A DNA stretch of 64,000 nt from Cavenderia fasciculata (Eukaryota; Evosea; Eumycetozoa; Acytosteliales; Cavenderiaceae), in assembly GCF_000203815.1 (NCBI RefSeq), contig NW_004457713.1:62001-126000 (forward strand), written 5' to 3'. A model generated the notes under the pieces. It worked only from the letters and a program-made list of their open reading frames with translations. It did not search any database and was not told the origin of the DNA. This document shows positions 35,413 to 48,190 of the stretch, piece after piece. The position numbers and the translations under genes were made by a program. Numbering within the stretch: the stretch's first letter is position 1; the number at the start of each line of letters is the position of its first letter.

Positions 35413-38189
35413 TTACAAGATTTCATTTCTTTCTTTGTTTCTTGCTTCAAATTTAAGAGATCTACGATAGAGATCCTCTTCATCGAAACGAGGTTTAAGA
35501 TTTTTCAAGAGTTTAGATATTTGGTATACTGGTTGAAGGTTGTAACGAGACAATTGAGATCCGAGTACAGTAGAGATTACATTATAGACCAATCTTCTCT
35601 TGCTAAAGTTAATCAAATTACCAATGAAATCGGGATTACCATCTTCGATAAAGGTGAGATCGGTAAGACAAACACCGAGATAGGGCAGGAGTGGTGGATT
35701 GGCTTTGGCCAAAAGTTCACGATATACTTTGTAGGAAAAGGCATTGGATAGTTGAGCTTGTAGATCGGTATATGATTGTTGAACGGCCTTTGGCATTTCT
35801 TCACGTGTAAACTTTAATCTATGAATAGCAGATTGATTTAATCCTGATAAAATTGCCATTGCTGTATTATAATTATTTAATTGTTTTAATAAAAACTAAA
35901 TGAAAAAAAGGATTAATTAGTATCTATTATCTAATCACGATATCTATTTATAATTTAACATACTTCACCAATTTTAACAAATTTAGCCATAACTCTTGCT
36001 CTATCTTTAACCTTGTCATGATTCAAAATCATTGAAGCAGTCCAAGAAGAGATTTCATTAAAACGAGAGATGAGAGCCAAAACATTGGGAGAACGGTGAC
36101 GAAGTTTTGGTTTGTTCCACGATTGATTGAGAAGTTCACTTGGTTTGATGGCAGCAAACATTTCAAAATCGATAAGTGTAAGTTGACGAGCAATTTCTTC
36201 ATCATCAACGTCTAGAATATCGAGTGATTGAGACCAAATATTCTTTGGTACCTTTGGTTCTGGTGCCGGTGTAGTAAAGACGACCTTGTTCTTTTTGTCG
36301 TCTTCATCCTCTTCAGAACCACCCTTGATCTTGGAGTTTAGCGTTGTCATGATACGAACAGAGTGTGAATGGTTACCTTCGTGACGGAGGTTTTCGCAAA
36401 ATGCCTTGATGGTTTGAATCATCTTGTCGTTGAGGTCAGAGAAACTCTCCTTGACCCAGTTTTTGAGTACATTGACAACACGAAGTTGAATGTAGATGGC
36501 AATCTTTTTCCATTCTTCCTCTGTTTGTCCGGCTAGTTGTGGTACATTGTAACGTTGAATGAGCTTTTGTAAAAGCTTCTCGGGTGTGGTAAACGATTGA
36601 TAGGTCAAGAGGAAGATCTTTGTATATTCGAGATCGTGGTTCTTTTCTGGTGCCAAAAGGATAACCAATTTGTTGAGTGAAGCTGCCTTGATTGCTTTGA
36701 TATTGTTACTTGGATCGTTGTTGTTGTTGTTGTTGTTCATATTCATGTGGTTGATACTACTGCTGCTTGATAAGAGACTGGCGCTACTAAGATTGTTTGG
36801 TAATGGAATACCTCCTGATTGTGTAAGAATTGATGGTGATGGATGGCTTGGTGGTGTGGTTGGATTGGATGGTGTACCAGTCATCGATGCTCCCAATCCT
36901 CCACTCAACGATGTCGATTGTGTAATACCTGCTGGTGGTGATGTACCATTTTGTGCAGCTGCCATTGCTTGTTGTTGTTCCTTTTCTTTATCCTTTTCTT
37001 CAACATACAAAATATTGGAATCTGGTTCATCATAAATATTTGCATCTTCCATTTCAACAGGTTCTATAAAAAAGAGAGAAATAAAACAAAAATCAATAAA
37101 TGATTCATAACATACAAATATATTTCCTTCTTTTCTCTCCCTCTCTTACCTTCATATAATAAACCCAAAAAAGCAAGATGTTCTTCTAATGATTGTTGAG
37201 CATCCTTTTGTCTTTCATCCAAAGTTAGTCCAAAAATCTTTTCAGAATCTTTCAAAGCTGTTCTAATTAAAGTTACTAATCTACTTTCATTAAATGCATA
37301 GTCTGGATCTAAATAAAAATAAAACAAGGAGTTTAGAATGATTAGTTGGTGTTATTATTATTATTATTATTTGTTTCTTTTTGTCTTTTCCTTTACATAC
37401 ATTTTACATTTGCTTCTTCTTCTAAAGACTTTCTAGAATTTAATAAACCTTCATATTGTAAATGTTGAAGAATCAATTGAATCATTGAATCACCACCGAT
37501 AAGCGGATCATTTGCAAGTGTCTCTTCGTAGGCATAACACTGACCCAAAGCTATACATCTATTGATTGGTTTGATTCTATCGTAGAGATCAGCAATCTCT
37601 GGGTGTTCTTTGAGTGCTCTAACAGTCCACAATGATTTATCAATCTTTTCACCATTGTCATTTGCAGCACCAGCCGATGAATGTGAAAGGGGTATATCTG
37701 GTGATTGTCCAGAGCCAACCTCATCGACACCAGTGGATTGATGCAGATTACTGCTGCTTTGTGGTGGAGTACTTGGATAGAAACTATTTGGTTTGGGCAT
37801 GAATCCACTGCTACCAAAACTACCACTACTACTTGTACGATTCAAATTTTGTAAGATATTCTTTGCTGCTTTATGATGTGATTTTCTATTTGCTAAATCA
37901 ATACCTAATAATTATAATATATACATATAATAATAAATATAATAGATTGAAATGTTAACGAAATACAGATATATATATATATATATATATTATTTGCTAT
38001 GAATACTATATGTCATACTTGATCTTGCAGGTGATGTTCCTGAACGAGGAGATGAATATAACATTGAATCTCCATTTGGTGATCCCTATGATAGAACAAA
38101 TAGAATATTATTAGTTTAAATTCTAACTACATGATGATGATGAATGATAATATATCTAAATCTATATTTACAGAATTGGGTAGTGACAT
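35413..38189 (-). CDS. Ras guanine-nucleotide exchange factor with LisH motif
   Basis: Six exons: 38189-38172, 38085-38019, 37904-37401, 37308-37150, 37063-35964, 35895-35413 (phases 0,1,1,1,0), 776 residues. The Ser/Pro-rich N-terminus (GSPNGDSMLYSSPRSGTSPA) precedes a LisH-like dimerisation motif, IQLILQHLQYEGLLNSRKSLEEE in two helices at ~155-178. A RasGEF-N domain (LVILLAPEKNHDLEYTKIFL, TTPEKLLQKLIQRYNV) comes next. The catalytic CDC25-type domain covers the last ~260 residues: LIDFEMFAAIKPSELLNQSW, ALISRFNEISSWTASMIL, PLLPYLGVCLTDLTFIEDGN, INFSKRRLVYNVI. It should load GTP onto a Ras or Rap protein. The first two coding exons are tiny; the start MSLPNS is supported by a good GTAAAT donor. 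Confidence 0.93.
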
Positions 38190-38642
38190 GATGACGATGA
38201 TGATATGCTATAAGAATAGTTTTACAGATTTTATGTTTGTTGTTCGACTACTACTTTCTGCTCTGCTCCTGCCTACTACTACTACTATTTGTTATGTTTA
38301 TCCTTTTATATATATTGTTGAGTAGAGTATCTATCTGCTGTCTATTATAATGGTGTCATACAAACAAGCAAGTTATAGGGTGAGTTGATTCTTTTTTTTT
38401 TTTTTTTTTCAGTACAATTTTTTTGACCAGATCTTTATCTTACTTTGGTTCAAGTTGACTTTATATATCTATTATCTTTTCAACTTTTCTCTCATAAATC
38501 TATACGACAGGACAGATTTACTCCCTAATGATATGAATAGTACTATTCAAAGATGTACAGCTCATCATCATTGCCACCGATCAACTAGATGATACAACTA
38601 CGCTCACAAGATAATGGTTAGAGATTATATTCTCACACAATC

Positions 38643-38848
38643 ATGTTTATTTATGAAGCTGATTGGCCAAAGTTTGTCGGGGAGAACAGTGTAATATGTA
38701 AGTGTAGTTTAATGATGATACAGTTTAATCATTAACGTGGTGGTTTTGTCTTTTTAATATAGATTTTGGAGCTGGCAAGTTTAGCCACAACGGCAGTAGA
38801 GGTTGTCCAACCGTCTTCAAGGCATCTACCGTGGCTGATCACTTTTAA
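38643..38848 (+). pseudogene. tiny spliced ORF resembling the GIY-YIG-like gene
   Basis: ATG 38643 opens 18 codons (MFIYEADWPKFVGENSVI). It is followed by a perfect donor GTAAGT at 38698 and an acceptor ATATAG ending at 38762. The second exon reads YFGAGKFSHNGSRGCPTVFK and stops at 38846-38848, for a total of 46 residues. The second exon lines up with the core of the 8587 gene: YFGAG with YIGST, KFSHN with RFRAH, and GCPTVFKAS with GCPKVCAAI. The catalytic Glu helix is absent, so this is probably a truncated relic or a minimal relative. Confidence 0.4.
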
Positions 38849-38849
38849 T

Positions 38850-39024
38850 CAGTCGACTGCAATGTTATAATGATCAACGAGTTCAATACCTCAAATTGAA
38901 TTCGATTGTTGGTCTATGTTCAATTCTCTTTTGCCAAGCATTTTGATGATGGTTGTTCACCTTTGACGTGTGGCGCAGAGGTGAGGTATTAAACTCGTTT
39001 ATCATTATAACATTGTAGTCGACT
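38850..39024. repeat. imperfect ~43-bp inverted repeat with 88-bp loop
   Basis: 38850-38893 and the reverse complement of 38982-39024 agree at about 40 of 44 positions. The shared core is CAATGTTATAATGAT and AATACCTCA with AGTCGACT nearby. It starts two bases after the stop of the tiny ORF. It may be a small foldback (MITE-like) element or part of an RNA hairpin. Confidence 0.7.
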
Positions 39025-39209
39025 ACTGCTGCTGCTGCTCAACTGTCAATCGGCAAATGACTATGGTCACGCTCATTGCTGCCAACTCAAACAAGGCAGC
39101 TTGGCTTAAGTCGACTTATTGTATTCCAAAACATTAATAATAATAAAATAATAATTATTTTTATGTTATTTTAAACATACATATTTAATGATCATCTTTC
39201 GCGATCAAA

Positions 39210-39225
39210 GGGGGGGGGGGGGGGG
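39210..39225 (+). repeat. 16-G homopolymer
   Basis: Sixteen consecutive G directly after TTTCGCGATCAAA. It is the second long G run in the window. Confidence 0.95.
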
Positions 39226-39494
39226 TTCTACATCCAATTCCTTTGTATCTTATTGGTCTGTATACATCTTTCCAGAGAATCAACTATAGATACCAAGAAG
39301 GAGGATGTTGAGGGAGGCATTTTTTTATCTCTGTTTAACCTTGTACAACAGGTTAACTGAACAGGACAACTCGATCTGTTCTACTAATTCAACAGATTTT
39401 TAAGAAATGGTTGATATATTTATTTATTTATTAAATTTAATTTATTAATTAATTAATTTATTTATTTCATATTATTTTTGTACAATGTGTGTAT

Positions 39495-42400
39495 TTATAT
39501 TTCCAATAAATGAACAAAAGTACTACGAGAAAGGCATTGATAGATTGGAGAATGAGAATTGGTTGATGGGTAACTGTAGATTTGTGATAGTTGATGGAGT
39601 AGCTTTTCTGCTTGATTCGATTTGTCCTTTAGAAGAATCAAAAAGAGCATTACTAATTGACCAAGTATTCTTTCTTCACCACCTTGTTTGACGATAAAAC
39701 TATCAGATTCAGAGATACCAATCAATGGAAGTATAACATTCTTTTTCCATCTGATTCCATTAGACAATAGACTATCTACTACTTGGATGAGTGTCTCTAC
39801 TGTACCACCACTAACTGTTTCTGAACCACAATGAGTGATGGTTGTGTCCTTACCACGAGATGATTTTCTCTTTGCTGACGCACTTGCAGAACCTCCTCTT
39901 CCACCTTTACTTGAGAATGAGTCCCTAAAGGCTGAAGTACCAGTACTTAAAAGTTCGGATTTGGGTGGGGCCATATCTTGTGCTTTCTTTTCTCTAGAGT
40001 CAAACATTGAAAGGAACGATGGTAGAGTTCTAGACATCTCAATATTATTGTTCACGTTTGTGTTCTTGTACATGTTGTTATTGTTATTGTTGCCATTGAT
40101 TTGTTCTAGTAGTTCAAGTTGTGAATGTTGTTGTAGTTGTTGTTGATAATGTTGTACTTGTTGTTGTTGTAGAGCTGATAGTTGTTGTGGTTGTGGAGAT
40201 GGTGCCTGTTGTGGTTGTGCTTGTTGATAATAAAATTGCTTTTGTAGTTTTTGTGGTTGTTGTTGTTGTCCTTGTAGTTGTTGTTGTAGTACTAGTTGTT
40301 GTCCTTGTAGTTGTTGTTGTTGTGGAATCATTCTCATCATTCCACTTGGTTTGGGAGCTGGCATTGATTTGTCAGCAGCAGCAGCAGATGATCCAAAAGT
40401 ACTCGAGAGAAGCGAACTAATAGATGAAGCACCTGAAGGAATATCAAAAGATCGGTTAGAGATAGGAGCCAAAGTAACTGAATTAGGACGAGAGGTAGGA
40501 GCAGGAGGGGCTCTACTAACAGGTGGGGCAGGGGCAGGAGAAGGAGCAGGAGCAGGAGCAGGAGTTGGAGCTTCATAATCGAATAGACCGAATCCCATTG
40601 CTCCATCGTCTTCTTCTTCTTCTTCTTCATATCTCACCACAGATTTCTTAGCATATGATGATGATGATGATGAGGAGCTAGCAATGGCAGCAGCAGCACT
40701 GGCAACTGGAGTTGATGAGAAAAAGTCAAACATGTCACCATCTGCGAAACCCATGTCTTGTTCCTCTTCTTCTTGCACTACTTGTTTGGCCAACATCTTT
40801 TTTCCAGCCATTGGTAAAGTAGAGGTGGTTGCAAAAGAAGAAGAGGTAGTAGTAGCTGCTGGTTTGTTGACAACAATAGGTTCAGCTGGATAATCGCCAA
40901 ATAGATCGAATCCCATGTCGCCCTCTGAAGAATCATCATCATCAGCAGCATAAGGTGTTGATATGATGGTCTTTCGGTCGTATGATCTTTCTTTTTCTTC
41001 GGCTACAGGTTCAGGGTAATCTGTCATATATGCCAAACCAGAATCATCATCCCATTCTTCATCGTCGTCTTGATCTGCATTATTTTCCTCTTCAATGAGT
41101 GCCGACGAAAGTCTTCTTCTCGATAGAGCACTTGCAAGAGTATACATCATATCAGACTTTGCTTCCTCTTTCATTATCTCCTTTTTGACTTGTTCAGATG
41201 TCTTTTTCAATGCGAATCCACTTTTAATAGCACCAAGTAGAGACGATTGCTTTTCTGATTCATTAACAGCAGCAACAGAGAGAGAAGAAGCAGCACGTGG
41301 TGCATTGCCTGGTACTGGTGGAGGTGGAGCAGCTAGAGGGGCACTTGGTGGTCTAGGAGCACTTGGTAGTGGTGGAGGTGGTGGTGCACCAAAAGCAGAA
41401 GCACCACGTGGTGCATTGCCTGGTGGTGGTGGTGGAGGTGGAGCAGACTTGGTGATGGGGGCTAGAGTTGGTCTTGGAGGGGCACTTGTTGTTGGTGGTG
41501 GTGGTGGTGGTCCTCCAACCAAAGCTTTACCACGTGGTAGGTGTATCATACCGTTGCCACCAAATGATCTGGCAGCTGGTTGGACAAACATTCCTCCCAA
41601 TGGTACTGATGTAGCTCCAAACAATGTTGTAGGTACACCTGCTGACATTGAACTTGAAAATGATGAACTACTTGCAGAGTATGATAGATTACCTGCAGCT
41701 GAGTAACTTGGAGAAGTTGGTGAATAACTTGGTGAAGTTGGGGAGTAACTTGGAGAAGTTGGGGAGTAACTTGGTGAAGTTGGTTCATAACTTGGAGAAC
41801 TTGGTTCATAACTTGGTTCATAACTTGAATAAGTTGGTAAATAAGTTGGGGCATCATCACGTGGAGCATATGAACCGAAACTTTGAGCATAGTCATGTGA
41901 AACAATACGAGATTCTCTTGATCTGACTGCCCCACCTCTATCTTCTTTCAAAGATGGCTTCGACTCCTTTTTACACTTTTTCTTTTCGAGTACTTCTTTG
42001 AATTTTGCTTTAGGAGCTAATAATTCACCACCACCACCCCAAGAATTATCATATGGAGCAGCTTCACCGCCTTCGCCATATCTCATGTCATGTTCATCTT
42101 CTTCATCCATAATGTCAGACCAACTTTGTTTTGGTTTCTCTGGTGTAACAAGATAACTGTCCAATGTAGCACCACCAACAATTGACCATTGATTGATTTT
42201 AGATGGTGTTGGTTGATCGAGATCAATCTCTGTTGAAGACTGTTGTGGTTTCTTTTTAGATGGTGTTAGATTGATCAATGTTGTTGGTCCATTTTCCTCT
42301 TGTGTCCAATCTGTTAGATCATCACGAATAGTTTGCAAGATGAGTGTCGATTCTGAATAACTATCCTCTGAAAGTGTATCCAATTCACTGATTGCATCGT

Positions 42401-45400
42401 CAAATGACTTTTTAGCCAATTGAATGGCTGTTTCCGGTTTTCCAATCTTTTTATAAAAGGTGGCTACCTTTTTAACAAGACGTAGATGGACTGTGGAATT
42501 GGGAGGTAGACATTGTTGAGACTTGCCAAGGGCACGATCGAAAATCTCTTTTGTCTTTTCAATGACCGACTTTCTGGAAATGTCATTACTCTCGACATTG
42601 GACAATGCATCCATGATTTCAGCATTCTTTTCCAACAAAACAATTGCATGTTCTTGAATGGTACACTTGGTCAATGATGAATCAATCAATCTTAGAATAG
42701 ATTGAGATTGATAGTTTAACTCGTCGATTGCCTTTTGCTTTTCTCTCTTTAACTTGTTGAGAGCCAATGGGGTGGCTGGTTTGGATGACGGGGTGGTGGG
42801 TTGTGGCACTTGTTTGTTAATCTTTGATTGAGTCACGGTGAGGAATGAATCAATTGATTCGGCCAATAGATTGATTTCTCTATTATTGAAATCACCAAAA
42901 GTATCTGCTATTTGATGGAAAATACGGAGTGTTTGGTTATTGTCTTTACTCTCCTCGATGAGATTCTCAAGTTGTTGACGTTTGGTGAGCATGGTTGGAT
43001 CGGATTCATTGTCGACACCATTGCCGGCATCATGCTCATCTTGGAAGGGGATGTATGGTAGTGCGTCAACCTTGTATTGATCGACAATCTCTTTGAGTGG
43101 TGGTGCATTCTTGAGTGGTTGTTCATTCTTTTCACGTTTCTCTACGGCTACAAACGAAGTGAATTGAGTGACGATCGAGTAACGAATCGATAGATCAATG
43201 ACATCACTCTTTTTGGCAAGTTTAATCTTTTCGTGTTGTATTTTGTTTTCACTGTACGATCCGTCATTGTACTCTCTGATCATGGATCGAGCTGCCAACT
43301 TGTGAATCAAACTGCCACGAATAAATCCAATCTCTGGTGTGTGGACAGTGTTGGTGAGCAGACCACCGCCAGGTGCTTGACAGGTGAGTGTGGCACGTGT
43401 ACAAATACCCGAGAATGCATAGATCACTTGACGTTGTTGACGGAAAATGGATGTGATCACTGATGGCGACTGTTCAATCTTGTCGGTAGAGTCAAACTTG
43501 ACGCAGACATTGCTCATTGCCGGTTGGACACAACGTTGCAGTTGGTCGATAATCTTTTTGGCCGATGGACGTTTGTTTGGTGTGATAAACTCTGATTGAC
43601 CTGCACCCAAACGAGCAATCGATTTGATAAAGTGACGAGATACATTCTCACCAATACCAAAACAAAAGATACGACAAAATGATGATGCACGCTTGACCAA
43701 TTGTTGGATTGTCGATTCGTTAGAGACATTACCGTCGGACAAGAGTATAATATTGTTTGGACGAGTGGGTGTGGCATTGGAAGAGAGAAGGATGAGTGAC
43801 TCTAGTGGCAGTAAAAGTTGTGTACCACCATAGCTTGGTTGCAACTTGGTGTTGATATGGTTCCATGCAATCTGGAGATTGGCATCGGTCGGTGCAACAT
43901 TTTCAGCAAAGAGCCAATCGTAAATATCACCAAACTGAACGATATTGAAACGTACATTCATACCACGGAGGTTTTGTACTGCCATACGAAGTGTTCTCAA
44001 CATGTCTTGGAATGGGTCACCACGCATCGAAGCACTCAAATCGACGAGGAAGGTGATGTCGGTTGGTGGAGTTGAATCTGCATCAGCAATACCAGTATCC
44101 AAATCCAACTTTGGATAGAAAGCCAACATGGAAGCATGATGTCCTTTACTGTCAACCTCTACCCACATACGTGGAGAATATACATCCTCCAGACCAATCA
44201 ACAATTGGAAGTTTTTACCAAGTGATAGAGTGTCGGTTGCCTTACTGTCTCTTGTTAGTTCTACCGTTGCTTTGGTATGTGTCTTTTTGAATCGAATGGG
44301 ATGTGATGGTGACACAATCTTTACAATGTTGTATGGCATTTCAAGACCTACTTGAACCGATAGATTGGCTTGTGAATCATCGGATACTTGGACGGTAGAA
44401 GTGGTGGCTTGGGTGAATTGAGCACCCGATAGTTGTCTCTGAGCAGGTGCAATACTGGCAGGTAGAACAAATGAAATGTCGAGACCGTCGACACTCAGCT
44501 CAGTGACATAGGTTATCTTGATGAGTACCTCTGCATTGGCTGGCAAGTTACCAACGCTGACTGTAAACACATCTGGTTTCTCTTCGTCCATTAGATAAGC
44601 TCCATGACCTTCGGCAATAGCTTGGCGATATTCCTTGTGAGCCTTTTCCTTTTCCTTTACCTCTCCAATAATATGTTTACCATTGATGTATGCTTCAAAA
44701 CCACATACAGCTCCCATTTCATCCAATGGGAATACATACTTGGCTTCTATTGGTTTGGATGAGGTATTCTTGTAGTGTTGGTAGATGGTAACCTCTCCAA
44801 TGAGATCCAATAACTTGGCTCTTACATGAACAGCCTTTAGTGGAATCTGAACACCTCCACCAATCAAACCAGACTCTTTTGCCTCTTCTTGTTCCTCTTC
44901 TTGTTTTGATTTTGGTGGAACAGTAGATGAAACAACATCACTATCAATAACAGATGGGATGACAGGCTTTTCTTCAATCTTTAGAGTTGATTGAGGTATT
45001 GGCTTTAAAGATTTGTCTTGTGGTTCAAATTCGATTAGATATTGCAATGTTTGTTGCTTTGGATCGAAAATGACCATTTCATCGTCTGAAAATTGAGAGT
45101 TGTTATTGTCATTCTTGGCGACACCTTGGACACTGTTGAAACCACGTGGTGGTTCGACAAGCTGTGTTTGATGACTTGTATATTTCTTTGTGCTTCCCAA
45201 TGCGACACGACACATCAACATGAATCTATTTGGTGATGCAATGACAGGAGTATCACAATATTGATAACTAGTATTTGCATTGGTTCCAAAATAAATACCA
45301 GCACCCAAATAACCTGCATCACGTCTCTTTGCACCTGCTACCGATCCCGACAACTTTGGTGTCAACAAACCACGAGACAAAATACCTAAAATATTACTTG

Positions 45401-47222
45401 TTCTACTACCATGATACAATGTCTTTACATTTTGAACTTTAAATGTTAAATTCTCTTCATCTCTTCTTTCAATTTTAAATATATTTTTAATATTCATTTT
45501 CTAAAAAAGAAATAATAAAATAAAAGATAGAATTAATATTAAAAGGAAAATAAATATTATTATTATTATACTTGTTAATTATTATTTTTTTACATACATG
45601 ATTTGGATTTAAATTAACTTGGGATGATAACTTTTTAAAATCTTTTGAAGTAGAGTCAATACGAGAGATATTACATCTCATGGCACGGTATCTAGTATCG
45701 ATTGGATTTGAGGTGGCATTAGAGACACCTAGTGATTCACCAACATTTAAAAGATCTTTCATCAATTGTACCATATCTTGAATGTCACCAAGAGATGATT
45801 CAGGTGATGATCGAGCTTGTGGAATATGACCATACAACTCTTGATAGAGTTTGGTTACAACTGGGTCAGAGGTAGGTGTTCCTGATTCAAGTGCAGTGGC
45901 AATTTGGGTGAGTACCAACTCTGCCTTTTCAACTTGTGGCAATGACACTGTTCCCAGTGGCGTTTGAAGTGAACCCTCTGGAGTGAGTGATAGTTTACCC
46001 TTTGATTTGGCATCCATCTTGTCTTCCAAACTTGCAATAGCTTCATTATACAATGTACCAACCAATTGTTGTATCTCTGGTTGAAGTAGTGATGTCGACG
46101 ATTGTTGCAATGGATTCTGTGCAGTTAGTTTATCAGAACCTACAGACAATGTCATCATTGTTTGTTTTTGGTATCCTGGTTTAGTGACCGAATATTGAAC
46201 GACTAAATAGTTGTAGATAGAGAGTGCGTCGGCAATCGAACTGGCACTGATCCACTCCTTTTTAGAAGTACCAACAATATCAGTAGTACGACCTTGGTGG
46301 AGGAATACACGGTAATACGACTGATCATTCGTATCTCTTTCATTAGATACGACAGTATTGACATCACCAATTTGTATGAGTGACAATGTTCCACCGGCAG
46401 CATGCACTTCAATGCAAGCAAATTCCTTTGTACCTCCATTGGTCAACAAACTGTATTTAACAACATGATACTTGTCTTCTGGAAAGGTTGGTGTATCTCC
46501 AGCAATTGACTTGTATACATGTCTCTTTAATTGTGAGAATTTATCTCCAGCCGTAGCACCACCAGCAGCAGTTGCACCATTGCCGTCGTCCAAAAGATTT
46601 CCAAAATCCAATGATTGAAAGTGATGTTCATTAATGTTGTACAGTGATGCCAATGCATATTCATCAGGTGATAGTAAAGATCCAAATTGAGCAGAATCCT
46701 CTACATATTGTTTAGTGACCACTGGTATATTAAACTTTAATGCCTTTCTAATATTGAATGATAAATCATCCAAAAACATATTCTTTTTCTTTCTTGGTGT
46801 CTTTTCCAATTGATTACCATCTTCATCTACATCTAATAATTCATTACCATCATCATTCTCTTCTTCTCCTTCTTGTTGGTTATCATTATTATTATTATTA
46901 TCTTTTGATAATCTATTTAAATCATTGATACAACAAATATAGTAATTTACCTAGATAGATAGATGGAGAGTAATAGTTTAGTTAATATCTATTTCAAACA
47001 CTTATACTTTCTCTCTCTTTATAAATACAATACTTTTTGATTTAATAAAGTAGTGATGGAACCACCATATTTAATGATTAACTCTTGAACTACTTTTTTA
47101 TCTTTTAATGTTACACCTCCACCATCTACATAACATAACTTTGATTCTAAAATCTTGTTTACAACACCACCGGTAGAGTTGATGTTATTGCTGCTGTTAC
47201 CACCACTAGTTCTAATTGTCAT
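39495..47222 (-). CDS. vault-type poly(ADP-ribose) polymerase (PARP4-like) with CTD-like heptads
   Basis: Exons 47222-47034, 46950-45598 and 45500-39495 (all phase 0) encode 2515 residues. The order is that of human PARP4. A BRCT-like N-terminus ([31 protein letters not shown]) comes first, then a helical PARP regulatory domain (~270-510). The ART catalytic domain has the full H-Y-E triad: His544 (LYHGSRTSN), Tyr584 (GAGIYFG), Glu655 (DDEMVIFD). A VIT domain ([14 protein letters not shown]) and a vWA domain with MIDAS DLSAS ([15 protein letters not shown]) follow. The C-terminal ~1000 residues are low complexity: YSPTSPS heptads (~1731-1783), polyPro blocks, acidic and Gln-rich stretches. They end in a conserved tail ([20 protein letters not shown]) like those of VIT/vWA proteins. 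Expected role: ADP-ribosylation associated with vault particles, which dictyostelids possess. Confidence 0.93.
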
Positions 47223-47591
47223 TTATCTCTGTGTGTGTTGCAAAGTTGCTTATGTTATCTCTGTCTCTATCTATTTATATATATATATTTACAATAAATG
47301 TTTATTATATCTTCTTTTTTATATTTTTAAATTAATTCACAATCTTCTTTAACTTGAGTTATTTAATGTATATACAAATAGTTAACTATGTACAGTAGTA
47401 GTAGTTTAGTTGTGTGTCTAGTTGTTCACAACTTTCTATGTCTCTGAAGAAAAATCAAGAGTAATAACATTTCTTTCTCATTTTCTCACTTGTTACCTTA
47501 AAAGATTCATCGAAATGGATATTTTCAAGGTCGTGGCCACTCGATTGTTGTAATACATCGAATGTAAGCACACAGTATTATAACAAAAGGT

Positions 47592-47627
<36 letters not shown>

Positions 47628-47672
47628 AGTTTGTTTAGGTTATTTTAAATTATCTATATTATATTATGTTGT
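47223..47672. other. intergenic region between PARP4-like promoter and small gene 3' end
   Basis: AT-rich with a TA run around 47598-47623 and a short mixed-composition patch (47500-47560). No ORF or RNA gene is seen. Confidence 0.4.
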
Positions 47673-48151
47673 TTAAGCGTTCTTTCTTAATTTATGAGTA
47701 AAAGTAGATCCAGCTTCTGGATGGTGTTGAGTTGCTTCTCTCTGTATGAATTGATAATATGATTAATATAAACATTATTTGACAATTATATTATATGTCA
47801 TCTGACACCTCTCTCTCTCTCTATCCTATCCTATCCTAGTAGTAATACTAACCTCTAATCTAGTAGAAATGTAAAAGGTACCTGCAAGTACACCAACAAG
47901 ACCTACAACAAACTTATTACGGAAAGCAGCATATCCTTTTGGGAAGTCATTCCACCAACCTGTATTAAAATAGTTTGAAAAAGAAATATATATAAGTATT
48001 CATTATTGCTATTATTATTATGATTACTGTTCAATCAACTATTATTATCATCATCAATGCATGCTGAGCTGTAGAGTAATGTGTTGTTTTTAACTAATAT
48101 TATCTTGATTATTGATGAATGATATATGTTGTTATTGTTGTTGTTGTTGTT

Positions 48152-48190
<39 letters not shown>

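Larger units (their letters stand above)
38190..39494. other. 1.3-kb scrap region between RasGEF and PARP genes
   Basis: In order: the RasGEF upstream region with a 20-T tract, a tiny spliced GIY-YIG-like ORF (38643-38848), an imperfect inverted repeat (38850-38893 / 38982-39024), a CTG run near 39025, and a 16-G tract (39210-39225). AT-rich DNA leads to the 3' end of the PARP gene. It looks like a site of insertion and decay. Confidence 0.5.

Noticed and set aside
40121-41706. Plus-strand Val/Gly/Ala-rich frames opposite the PARP gene
   Set aside because: Antisense of Gln, Pro and Ser repeats in the PARP C-terminus.
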